DNA from: CAYGZC01 sp964354225
GTDB taxonomy: Bacteria; Bacteroidota; Ignavibacteria; UBA10030; SZUA-254
NCBI GenBank assembly: GCA_964354225.1
Contig: CAYGZC010000003.1
Location: 1-27,133, forward strand
Length of the DNA stretch: 27,133 bases
Reading direction: 5' to 3'
The position numbers and the translations under genes were made by a program. Positions 15,687 to 23,977 of this stretch are shown here, piece after piece (position 1 is the stretch's first letter; every line of letters starts with the position of its first letter). The notes beneath the pieces were generated by a model. That model worked only from the letters and a program-made list of their open reading frames with translations, was not told the origin of the DNA and did no database searches.

Positions 15687-17576
15687 TTATCCAAAATTAA
15701 TTAACTTGCCGCGCTCAGTCATTATATTGAAGATAACGCGGGTGATGACAATGGCGCTGAACATACTTGCCACTATGCCGATCATCAGTGTGAGAGCAAA
15801 TCCCTGGATGGAACCTGTTCCGAATTGATACAGAATCACGCCGGTGATGAATGTTGTAAGGTTTGAATCGAAAATTGCAGTGAATGCTTTACTGTATCCC
15901 GCATCTATTGCAGCAGAAAGAGTTTTCCCTGTAACCGATTCTTCCCGGATACGTTCATAGATTAAAACGTTTGCATCGACTGCGACAGCCATAGTAAGAA
16001 TGATGCCTGCAATACCCGGAAGTGTCAGTGTTCCTTTGAAACCTGCCAACACTGCAAGCACAAAAAGTAGGTTTAGCAACAATGCTAAATCTGCCATTGT
16101 GCCACCTGTTCTGTAATATATAATCATGAAGAAGATTGTCAGTCCGAATGCAAGTAACGATGAATATATACCCTGCCGGATTGAATCCTCGCCTAATGAT
16201 GGTCCTACAGTTGTTTGCTGTATGATATCAACAGGTGCTGGGAGTGCGCCGGCTTTGAGAACAATCTCAAGTAGTTTTGCTTCCTCGATACTTGCCATGC
16301 CCTCGATCTGTGAGTTACCGCCTGTAATTTTAGTACGAACATTAGGCGCCGAAAAACATGCATTATCCATTATGATGGCGATGCGTTTATTTACGTTGGC
16401 ACCGGTTATCCGTGCCCAGTCGCGTGCACCTTCACTATTCATCTCCATCGTTACGATTGGTTGATTGAAATTCGGATCGATTGTTGCACGAGCGTTAGTG
16501 ACAACACCTCCAGTTAACTCAGGTGTTTTCTTTACAGCATATAGTGTGTAATATTTTTTTCCTTCCGAAATGAATCTATTTTTTGCTTCCCAAACAAAAC
16601 TCATATCCGACGGAATCAATCTCTTGATCTCAGGTTTTTCAAGAATACGCATCACCTTTGCACGATTCTCTTCTGCCGCATATAGTTCACCATTCCAACC
16701 CTTTTCATCCTGAAGCGTTCTCGCGAGAGCGAAGAATGGATGTTCCCTCATTGCCTGTTCTTCGGATTTCGCTTGGTCTTCCGGAAGTTGAGCCAGCGCT
16801 GAATCGAGAATGTTCGCATAGGATGTATCGGTTTTTGTGGCAATCTTCTTTGATGTATCGGCATCTGTTGAATCGGTTATTGGTTTACCAGCTAATGTTT
16901 TGTCGATAGATTCGTAAACTTTGAAAGCAATCTCAGGAGCGATGAGAAGTTTAAACTCGAGCAGTGCAGTTCCTTGCAGCAGTTGACGTACTTCCGCTTC
17001 TTTGCTTACACCGGGTAATTCAACGATGATGCGCCGACCTCCTTGCTTTTGTATGGATGGCTCGGAAACACCATATTGGTCCACACGATTGCGTACAATC
17101 TCCATCGCACGGTCGATGGCATTCGTTGATTCATCTGTTAATTTGTTTGTAATGTCGTCATCGGTATCCCGAATGCTGCCATAATAACGGCTCATGCGGA
17201 CTTCTTTCGCCTTGAACTTATTTTTAAATGCCAGTAGAAGGTCCTGATCTGTATTGGCTGCTTCAGCTTTGACTTGATTTAAGATAGACTCGAAGAGAGA
17301 ATCCTTATTTTTTGCAAGGTCTTCGAGTAATTTGAGGACGTTGACTTCCAAAACAACACGCATGCCGCCTTGTAGGTCAAGACCGAGTTTAATCCGGCTC
17401 ATTCGTGCTTCACGAATCGCACTTTCATTTTGTTCGATGTACTTCAAGCTGTCTTCACCCACTAAACTGCGAAGTTCTTTTGTAAACTTGTAGTCTTTAT
17501 AAGTGGGATATAGGAAGTAAAAAGAGAGGAGTACGGTGATGCCGATAAAAATTAGTTTACCACGATTCTTTTTCAC
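15687..17576 (-). CDS. secD: Protein translocase subunit SecD
   Basis: This 629-residue protein is the larger SecDF subunit. It has an N-terminal helix (about 8-25), the conserved LGLDLQGGMRVVLEV at 64-78, a large periplasmic P1 region with NRVDQYGVSEPSIQKQGGRRIIVELPG, and a C-terminal block of five transmembrane helices with GIILTMAVAVDANVLIYERI and GYSKAFTAIFDSNLTTFITG. The P1 head includes a hydrophilic, Asp/Thr/Lys-rich stretch (about 225-275) that looks like an insert relative to shorter SecD proteins. It is the first gene of the secD-secF-STAS operon. The 220-base gap upstream, shared with a divergent glycosidase gene, should hold its promoter. Confidence 0.96.
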   Translation of the reverse strand: MKKNRGKLIFIGITVLLSFYFLYPTYKDYKFTKELRSLVGEDSLKYIEQNESAIREARMSRIKLGLDLQGGMRVVLEVNVLKLLEDLAKNKDSLFESILNQVKAEAANTDQDLLLAFKNKFKAKEVRMSRYYGSIRDTDDDITNKLTDESTNAIDRAMEIVRNRVDQYGVSEPSIQKQGGRRIIVELPGVSKEAEVRQLLQGTALLEFKLLIAPEIAFKVYESIDKTLAGKPITDSTDADTSKKIATKTDTSYANILDSALAQLPEDQAKSEEQAMREHPFFALARTLQDEKGWNGELYAAEENRAKVMRILEKPEIKRLIPSDMSFVWEAKNRFISEGKKYYTLYAVKKTPELTGGVVTNARATIDPNFNQPIVTMEMNSEGARDWARITGANVNKRIAIIMDNACFSAPNVRTKITGGNSQIEGMASIEEAKLLEIVLKAGALPAPVDIIQQTTVGPSLGEDSIRQGIYSSLLAFGLTIFFMIIYYRTGGTMADLALLLNLLFVLAVLAGFKGTLTLPGIAGIILTMAVAVDANVLIYERIREESVTGKTLSAAIDAGYSKAFTAIFDSNLTTFITGVILYQFGTGSIQGFALTLMIGIVASMFSAIVITRVIFNIMTERGKLINFG

Positions 17577-17688
17577 TTAAAGGTTTTGACTCCTAAATCA
17601 ATGATTTAATATAAATAAGGACAGTTTAATGAATTCTGGAAAGAAAATATAACGTAATTTTCAATGAAAGTCAATCAGATTAAGTCCT

Positions 17689-17718
17689 GTTCAAAAACAA
17701 TATCTCGTTCAAAAACAA
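17689..17718. repeat. Direct repeat in the secD / glycosidase divergent promoter region
   Basis: The 12-base unit GTTCAAAAACAA occurs twice, at 17689-17700 and 17707-17718, an 18-base period separated by 6 bases (TATCTC). It lies in the 222-base region between divergent secD and the GHL10-like gene. A tandem operator is possible, but simple local duplication explains it as well. Confidence 0.4.
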
Positions 17719-17799
17719 CATTTTCTTCTTGCTTCTCTCGAATTCCACATTTATATTGTAACCTAATTCTGTTCTATTATCCAACAAGGTAATCCAGTT

Positions 17800-19551
17800 T
17801 TGCGTCGCTATTTCTCATTTTTTGTTGTTGTACTTCTTTTTCAAACGGCATCATATTCGCAATTCAGCCGATCACAGATTCCGATTCATAGGCGTGAAGT
17901 GCGAGCAGTTTGGATTGCAACCGTCATGGGGCTTGATTGGCCCCCCAAATCTTACGATCCAATTGAGCAGCAGAGTTCACTCCGAGAAATTATCGCGAAG
18001 CTGAAGGATGCGAACTTCAATACCATCTTCTTTCAGGTACGCGGCAGAGCAGATGCAATGTATCGCTCTCAGTACGAGCCGTGGTCTCAACAATTGACTG
18101 GAACGCTCGGCCAGGATCCGGGCTGGGATCCTTTGGAATTAATTATTCAGGAAGCTCATGCTCAGTGCATGGAGCTTCATGTGTGGTTCAATACTTTTCT
18201 GGTGAAGAGTGGCGGTCCTTTACCTGCGAACTCAAAACCTCAGCATATTCTTCTCACACATCCCGAGTGGATTCATCAGGTAAACGGTGAGTGGTGGTTC
18301 GATCCGGGAATACCTGATGTGCGAACATACAATCTAAAAGTTGCGATGGATATTGTCAGACATTACGACATCGATGGCATTCAATTCGATTATATTCGGT
18401 ATCCCGGAAAACCACTACCTGATGATGCAACATATCGAAAATACAACCAAGGTTTATCGAGAGATGATTGGAGGAGAGAGAATATCAATAAGTTTGTGCG
18501 CGCCTTCCATGATTCTGCCGTAAGCGCGAAGCCATTCCTTAAGATTGGCGCAACTCCGATTGGAATTTACACAAATACTAACTTTGCAAAAGGGCAGCAA
18601 AGTTATTCCGAATTATATCAAGATTCCAGAAAATGGTTACGTGAAGGGATGATGGATTATCTCGCGCCTCAAGTATATTGGACATTAGGAACGTCACGGG
18701 GAGATCCGGATTTTGCAGCAGTCGTGAGAGATTGGTCGGAGAATTCTTATCACCGCCATCTCTATATCGGGATAGGAGCTTATAAACCTGAAGTATTAAA
18801 TCAGGTTCCTCAGTTAATTGATACAGCCCGTTCAATCGGTATTGATGGAACCTCCATTTTTCGTTATGATAATATCAGCGATGCTCTTGACATCGGTGGT
18901 CGATTTCGAACATTGACCAATATTCCTCCTATGACATGGAAGGATTCTATCCCGCCCAAGCCGCCAATGAACATACAGGTTCAAAATATTACGGATGGGA
19001 TATTTTCAATTCGATGGGAACCGCCATACAGAGCATCGGATGGTGATGGTGCAAAGTATTTCGATGTTTATCGTTCCCATGTTCAAACGGTTGATATAAA
19101 TGAGTCGGAAAACCTCATCGGAATTGTTTCAGGTTCAACGTATCAATTCATCGACACAATAAGTCGCGTGACATCAGCGAAATATTATTATGCTGTATCA
19201 GCGCTTGACAAATGTGATAACGAAAGTGCTCCCGCTGTTGAAAGTGTGGTCGTTCCTGAGATCGCCTTGCTTGTAAAAATTTATACTTTCGATTTCAAAC
19301 TTGGACGCAATTATCCAAATCCAGCCGAATCGGTCGTATTCATGCCGTACGAGATTAAAGAAACACTGCCGGTGTTCTTAAAAATTCTTGATAATAAAAA
19401 TAAAGAGATTATTACGGTTGTTGACGCTATGCAAACTCCGGGAAGGTATGTTGCCGCTGCGGATATCTCGAAATTTGAGGATGGAATGTACTGGTACCTT
19501 ATAGTTGCGGGGAATTTTTCGGAGAAGAAAATGTTTAGAGTGGATAATTAG
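17800..19551 (+). CDS. Secreted GHL10-like glycoside hydrolase with FN3 and C-terminal sorting domain
   Basis: This 583-residue protein is exported (signal peptide 1-20, RRYFSFFVVVLLFQTASYS). Residues 32-370 match the GHL10/DUF187 family of TIM-barrel glycosidases: REVRAVWIATVMGLDWPPK, ANFNTIFFQVRGRADAMY, HVWFNTF, DIDGIQFDYIRYPG with Asp192 and Asp197, and APQVYWTLG. A fibronectin type III-like domain follows (about 386-478), then a roughly 85-residue C-terminal domain starting FKLGRNYPNPAES, like the type IX secretion or cell-surface sorting domains of Bacteroidota and Ignavibacteria. The start is a TTG with AAGG upstream; the next ATG would lose the signal peptide. Likely substrates are cell-wall or environmental polysaccharides, but the specific one is unknown. 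Confidence 0.87.
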   Translation: MRRYFSFFVVVLLFQTASYSQFSRSQIPIHRREVRAVWIATVMGLDWPPKSYDPIEQQSSLREIIAKLKDANFNTIFFQVRGRADAMYRSQYEPWSQQLTGTLGQDPGWDPLELIIQEAHAQCMELHVWFNTFLVKSGGPLPANSKPQHILLTHPEWIHQVNGEWWFDPGIPDVRTYNLKVAMDIVRHYDIDGIQFDYIRYPGKPLPDDATYRKYNQGLSRDDWRRENINKFVRAFHDSAVSAKPFLKIGATPIGIYTNTNFAKGQQSYSELYQDSRKWLREGMMDYLAPQVYWTLGTSRGDPDFAAVVRDWSENSYHRHLYIGIGAYKPEVLNQVPQLIDTARSIGIDGTSIFRYDNISDALDIGGRFRTLTNIPPMTWKDSIPPKPPMNIQVQNITDGIFSIRWEPPYRASDGDGAKYFDVYRSHVQTVDINESENLIGIVSGSTYQFIDTISRVTSAKYYYAVSALDKCDNESAPAVESVVVPEIALLVKIYTFDFKLGRNYPNPAESVVFMPYEIKETLPVFLKILDNKNKEIITVVDAMQTPGRYVAAADISKFEDGMYWYLIVAGNFSEKKMFRVDN

Positions 19552-19563
19552 ATTCAAAGGTTA

Positions 19564-20088
19564 TTATTTCAAGTTCTTCATTTTATACCACGAATATTTT
19601 TTTCCATCCCAATAAATCAAACCGCTCGTTGAATCACTTTTACCGATGGAGATCGCATCTCCTTCAATAGTCGGGATTTTATTTTGTTCAATTCCATCCG
19701 AAGCATGTTTCCGATGTACTATATCCCAAATATTAACCCATTTTAAATCATCTCCAATATTTTTTAGAGCATTACCTGCACCTAGAATAAATACTTGAGT
19801 TTGTAACGCCTGACGTTTTTTCCGGTGAAAAATTCCGATCCCAAATTTTCCACTATTATTGTCTTGGAGCTGAATTACGACATCTTTCTTTCGATCCCCA
19901 TTGAAGTCACCTGTTAGATAGTATGGGTAAAGGTTATAAATTATTGTGTAACGTTGCTCTAAATATTGGTTAGAGAATTCACTTCTTACCCACTTAGGGA
20001 TGTTTCTAATCGGATTTCGAATCAAATGTCCCTCTTGTGCATGAACGTGGACTATAAATATGAAAAGAAGAAAACACAATTTTTTCAT
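19564..20088 (-). CDS. Small secreted protein with Ca-binding-like loop, unknown function
   Basis: This 174-residue protein has a signal peptide (1-17, KKLCFLLFIFIVHVHA) and a mature domain of about 155 residues. A GDFNGDRKKDVVI segment with Asp61, Asn63, Asp65 and Asp69 has the DxNxDxxxD pattern of calcium-binding loops found in FG-GAP/VCBS repeats. The following IQLQDNNSGKFGIGIF and the end LIYWDGKKYSWYKM look like the strands of such a repeat-like secreted domain. I cannot name a family. It ends 12 bases from the convergent glycosidase gene and lies 34 bases downstream of the TRAP permease gene on the same strand, so it could be the last gene of that operon. Confidence 0.7.
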   Translation of the reverse strand: MKKLCFLLFIFIVHVHAQEGHLIRNPIRNIPKWVRSEFSNQYLEQRYTIIYNLYPYYLTGDFNGDRKKDVVIQLQDNNSGKFGIGIFHRKKRQALQTQVFILGAGNALKNIGDDLKWVNIWDIVHRKHASDGIEQNKIPTIEGDAISIGKSDSTSGLIYWDGKKYSWYKMKNLK

Positions 20089-20122
20089 GAAGGCTCCTTT
20101 CCTAAATTGGAAATAAACTTTA

Positions 20123-21400
20123 TTACTGTATGCCGAATGTATTTACTAACCATAAACTTAAACTGGGGTAGTATGTTACGATGAGAAGCATGACAAGAAG
20201 AATCGCCATAAAAGGGAGTGTCACCCGGTACATTGTACTCATGGGTCTCTCGAAGCGAAGACTTCCGATAAAAAGATTCAAGCCGAGCGGAGGAAGCATG
20301 TAGCCGATCTCCAGATTCAATAGAAAAATAATCCCAAGGTGTACCGGATCCACACCGTATTGATTTGCAATTGGGACGATAAGAGGAACTACAATGATGA
20401 TGGCTGAAAATATTTCAATCATATTAATGATAAGAAGAACACAATTCAGCAGAACAAGGAAAGTATATTTGTTGTCGATGAACTGACGGATCCATACAAA
20501 CAGCTTATCAGGGATCTGTGCATCGATAAAATAATTAGTTAAGCCAAGCGCCGTTCCCAACACGACGAAGATTGCACCAACCAGAAGCATACTCTTCTGC
20601 ATAACACGTGGAACGTCGGTAAACAATTTCAAGTCCTTATAGACGAACACCTCAACAATCAGAACGTAGAATGCCGTGACAGCTGCAGCTTCGGTTGCAG
20701 TAAAGATGCCGCCGTAAATACCACCGATTACGATGATTGGTAGCGGAAGCTCCCATAATGAAGCACGTGAAGCGCTCCGAACATTTTTCCATTCGAATGG
20801 AATCTTTGAGATATTTGAACGAAGACTAACACTCATCGCGTATAAAGCGAGTAATACTATAAGTAGAACCCCCGGCACAAGACCAGCGATGAATAATTTA
20901 TTTATTGATATCTGTGCCACAAGCCCATAAAGAATGATAGGGAGACTTGGAGGGAAAAGTAATCCTAAGCTTCCGCTCGTCGTCATGAGTCCGAGCGAGA
21001 ATTTTTCTGGATACCCTTCCTTTAATAATATTGGAAATATCAATCCGCCGAGTGCAACGATCGTTACTCCTGATGCCCCGGTGAATGCTGTGAAGATTGC
21101 ACATGAAATAAGCGCAACAACCGAAAGTCCTCCCGGTACAAATCCAACGAGAGCTTGTGAAAGATTTACGAGCCGATGTGGTGCTTTACTCTCTGCAAGT
21201 GTATAGCCCGCAAAAGTGAATAAAGGTATTGCAATAAGAGAAGGTATATCGGCAAGTCGGGTAAGTTCAGCAATAACAAACGATGCTTCGCCGCCTGATG
21301 TGGCGAACAAATAGAGAGCAAGCGCACCGATCAGTGAAAAAAGCGGAGCGCCGACAAGAGAGAGAATAATTAGAAGTAATCCGATTAGGATAAATTCCAT
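20123..21400 (-). CDS. dctM: TRAP transporter large permease, DctM family
   Basis: This 425-residue protein is the main membrane channel of a tripartite ATP-independent periplasmic (TRAP) transporter. It has about 11-12 hydrophobic helices and the DctM pattern: LADIPSLIAIPLFTFAGYTLAE near the start, AIFTAFTGASGVTIVALGGL, GSLGLLFPPSLPIILYG, TATEAAAVTAFYVLIVEV and LLNLEIGYMLPPLGLNLFIG. TRAP systems use a sodium gradient with a periplasmic binding protein. It starts 7 bases after the small-permease gene. The length is typical. Transported substrate is not evident from this subunit. Confidence 0.94.
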   Translation of the reverse strand: MEFILIGLLLIILSLVGAPLFSLIGALALYLFATSGGEASFVIAELTRLADIPSLIAIPLFTFAGYTLAESKAPHRLVNLSQALVGFVPGGLSVVALISCAIFTAFTGASGVTIVALGGLIFPILLKEGYPEKFSLGLMTTSGSLGLLFPPSLPIILYGLVAQISINKLFIAGLVPGVLLIVLLALYAMSVSLRSNISKIPFEWKNVRSASRASLWELPLPIIVIGGIYGGIFTATEAAAVTAFYVLIVEVFVYKDLKLFTDVPRVMQKSMLLVGAIFVVLGTALGLTNYFIDAQIPDKLFVWIRQFIDNKYTFLVLLNCVLLIINMIEIFSAIIIVVPLIVPIANQYGVDPVHLGIIFLLNLEIGYMLPPLGLNLFIGSLRFERPMSTMYRVTLPFMAILLVMLLIVTYYPSLSLWLVNTFGIQ

Positions 21401-21407
21401 TGAGTCG

Positions 21408-21935
21408 TTAAATTGGGAGGTGGGGTAAATCGGCTTCCGGTTTTTCAGATGCCTTGGTTATCAAATTGTGAAGATGCCGGATAACATTAAAGGTAAACTG
21501 TAGAGCTATCAATCCAAATCCGACTGGAATGATGGCAAAATACATTCGGCGTGGAAGATCAAAGAGATCTTTTTCATCCCTGCCGATGGCCTCAAATAAA
21601 AATTGAAATGCTGCTCGCATTAAGAGGATTGCAACTACCGCCGCAAAACAATTAACAAAACTTTTTACGATGAGCAATATTCGCGGTGAGAGAAAACGAT
21701 TTAAGAAATCAACAGCGAAATGTTTCCCTTCTCTTGTGGCAAGGACTGCCCCAAGAAATCCGACCCACAATACCATATAACGCAGCAGTGGATCAGCCCA
21801 TAGGAATCCAAACGAAAATGCGTTGCGAAGAATAACCTGTAAGAACGCTAATGTACACATTACACCGAGCAGGATTATGATAAGCGATCGTTCGAGCCAT
21901 GAAAGCGCTGTACTGATTGCCTCGATGATCTTCAT
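21408..21935 (-). CDS. dctQ: TRAP transporter small permease, DctQ family
   Basis: This 175-residue protein has four transmembrane helices of the DctQ type: about 15-38, 46-63, 86-107 and 131-150. Family features are ERSLIIILLGVMCTLAFLQVI, WADPLLRYMVLWVGFLGAVL and ATREGKHFAVDF. It pairs with the large permease to form the membrane part of the TRAP transporter. It overlaps the binding-protein gene by 4 bases (ATGA) and lies 7 bases before the large permease gene, so translation is probably coupled in the operon. The tail (about 155-175) is charged and non-conserved. Confidence 0.93.
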   Translation of the reverse strand: MKIIEAISTALSWLERSLIIILLGVMCTLAFLQVILRNAFSFGFLWADPLLRYMVLWVGFLGAVLATREGKHFAVDFLNRFLSPRILLIVKSFVNCFAAVVAILLMRAAFQFLFEAIGRDEKDLFDLPRRMYFAIIPVGFGLIALQFTFNVIRHLHNLITKASEKPEADLPHLPI

Positions 21936-22951
21936 TTAGATCCTTTGGCGGCGTGGTTGCGGTATTCGGCAACGGCGTTTTCTACCCGGTTCAATAATTC
22001 TTCCGGAAATAATTTCCCGACTAGTGCACGCCGGGCTTGTTTACCGATCTCCTCGTAGGATGCAATCGCTTTATCGGAAGGTGGACTGACGATAGTGATA
22101 CCATTTTTCTTTAGTGTCTCGATTGATTTTGCATTATCCAGCCGACTTTGTTGGGTTAATTTCTGCATATATTTTTTCCCGTTGCGCAGTAAAATTTCCT
22201 GAAGATCGGGCGGTAATTCGTCAAACTTTTTCTTTGAGAGTACCACTGCACCTGATGCATCGGCTAATGGCACATCGAGCATATACTTCACACGCGAGAA
22301 CCATTGGAGAACGATGGCGGCAAGAGGTGATGTATAAACCCCATCGATTAGTCTTGTTTGAAGTGAAGTAAGAACATCAGTTATTGACAGCGGGATTGGG
22401 TGGATGCCTAAGGCGTTGAAAGCTTTTTCTGCGATAGGGTCTCCTTCCCACATCCACATCTTCACACCCTTCATGTCGTCGGTGGTTTTGATTGGTGTGT
22501 TAGTAAAGATATAGACAAATCCAACTTCGGCCCACCCGAGATTCACAAATCCATTTTCTTCGAATGCCTGATTAAATTCCTCATCGAATTTTTTATAAAT
22601 GTTATCAACTTCATCATACGATTTGAAGAGAAAAGGTGAGTCGAGGATTCTCGCTTTTGGTGCAACAGTGGTTAAACCATTTCCTGTGACACCTGCGCTT
22701 TGCAGCTGCCCGAGCTTTATTTTTCTAAGGAGATCCTTCTCATCTCCCTGGACACCGCCGGGATACATTTTGAAGCCAAGGTGTCCACCGCTTTCTTTGC
22801 GTATTGCTTGATCGTACTCCCTCATGACATTCATCCATGTGCTTCCTTCCGGTGCTACTGTTGCAAACTTTATGATGTACTGCTGGGGGAAAACACGGTA
22901 CGGTATGATTAAGATTATAAATACAACTATTATCAAGAAAAATATTTTCAC
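21932..22951 (-). CDS. dctP: TRAP transporter periplasmic substrate-binding protein, DctP family
   Basis: This 339-residue protein has a signal peptide (about 1-22, with a hydrophobic stretch MKIFFLIIVVFIILIIPYRV) and a DctP fold: IIKFATVAPEGSTWMNVMREY, MYPGGVQGDEKDLLRKIKLGQLQ, ITDVLTSLQTRLIDGVYTSPL. At the place of the common lysine-x-arginine that fixes the substrate carboxylate, this protein has KMWMWEG (164-170), with Trp166 instead of Arg. The canonical carboxylate ligand is therefore doubtful. It is encoded between the TatT lipoprotein gene and the small permease, in the usual operon order. Family assignment is firm; substrate is not. Confidence 0.93.
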   Translation of the reverse strand: MKIFFLIIVVFIILIIPYRVFPQQYIIKFATVAPEGSTWMNVMREYDQAIRKESGGHLGFKMYPGGVQGDEKDLLRKIKLGQLQSAGVTGNGLTTVAPKARILDSPFLFKSYDEVDNIYKKFDEEFNQAFEENGFVNLGWAEVGFVYIFTNTPIKTTDDMKGVKMWMWEGDPIAEKAFNALGIHPIPLSITDVLTSLQTRLIDGVYTSPLAAIVLQWFSRVKYMLDVPLADASGAVVLSKKKFDELPPDLQEILLRNGKKYMQKLTQQSRLDNAKSIETLKKNGITIVSPPSDKAIASYEEIGKQARRALVGKLFPEELLNRVENAVAEYRNHAAKGSK

Positions 22952-22975
22952 AATTGACTCCGGGTATAATAAGAT

Positions 22976-23854
22976 TTAAAATAGTTCATCGATTTTCTCC
23001 CGAAGAAGTTTCGCTTTTTTCTTGGCGATGGCATTCGAGAGACGTGCTGTGGGGAGAATATCTATTGAAGTTGAATCGACTTTGTTCAGACAGTCTTCAA
23101 ACAGTTCTCTATCTTGCATTTGTACAGCATACGAGCGTGCATAATAGACGTATGTAAGAAGGAATTTTCGTTCGTTAATTTTGAGGCATGTTTCGAAGTA
23201 TCGCTTTGATAATTCGGGCTTACCGCCTAATATTTTTGGCCTGCTGCCGTATAAAGTTCCTAAAAAGAAGTGTGCGCCACCGAAGAAATACAATGAATCT
23301 TTCTCGGCAACAAATTTCATCATCGCTTCAACCTTTGGCAACTCGGCAATTGCAGAGGGGTCGGTTAAATTTAAACTGATATAACTTCCCCAGCTAATAG
23401 CTGTCCAGAAAATAGCAGGAACATCATCTGTTGAAAATGAAGATAGAGCATATTGGAATTCCTCGATATTTTTATCCTGTGCAGCGGAAAACTTTGAATT
23501 GTTGTTCAGAATTTTCATGCCGTACTCTTTACCTCGAAGATAGAAAAAGCGAGCACGCTCCGTACTGTCGTCTTCCACAAAGCCGAGTGAGTAACTGGCA
23601 TACCCCGCACACGCAAGGAAAAGATAATGCTGGTTATCCAGATCACTTTTCAGGATTGTTTCAAGTAATTTCAGATTTGAGGCAATACTGATCTCAGCAA
23701 TACCGAGGTCCTGTTCTTCATTCAGAACTTCAAATCCATTATCCATGATGCTGCCAAGAGATTTAACTGCAATCTGTTGGAAGCATCCTGAAAGCGGGAA
23801 TAATAATAATACAATGAATAAACTTCTAGTATAAATAAATCTCATCGGTGTCAA
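22976..23854 (-). CDS. TatT-family lipoprotein, TRAP transporter-associated
   Basis: This 292-residue protein begins with a lipoprotein signal peptide and lipobox LSGC (Cys24). The mature part is helical with TPR-like repeats, including YLFLACAGYASYSLGFVEDD, ARFFYLRGKEYGMKILNN and AEKDSLYFFGGAHFFLGTLYGS, which match the TatT family (TRAP-associated protein T). In spirochaetes, TatT forms a complex with the DctP-like binding protein and is thought to help hand over hydrophobic or other substrates. Here it starts the operon directly before the binding protein gene, with 24 bases between them, the same gene neighbourhood as in known TPAT systems. ATG at 23854 is used; Met4 is an alternative start that keeps the lipobox. 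Confidence 0.85.
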   Translation of the reverse strand: MTPMRFIYTRSLFIVLLLFPLSGCFQQIAVKSLGSIMDNGFEVLNEEQDLGIAEISIASNLKLLETILKSDLDNQHYLFLACAGYASYSLGFVEDDSTERARFFYLRGKEYGMKILNNNSKFSAAQDKNIEEFQYALSSFSTDDVPAIFWTAISWGSYISLNLTDPSAIAELPKVEAMMKFVAEKDSLYFFGGAHFFLGTLYGSRPKILGGKPELSKRYFETCLKINERKFLLTYVYYARSYAVQMQDRELFEDCLNKVDSTSIDILPTARLSNAIAKKKAKLLREKIDELF

Positions 23855-23977
23855 TATACAAAAAGTTGTGAAGAAGTGAAAGCAGGATTTTGGAAGTTAA
23901 TATAAAAAAGTTATTATTAATTATCGGCTAGGTAAGTGAATTTTCACATTTTTTAGAATATTTGGAGAAGGTTACTT

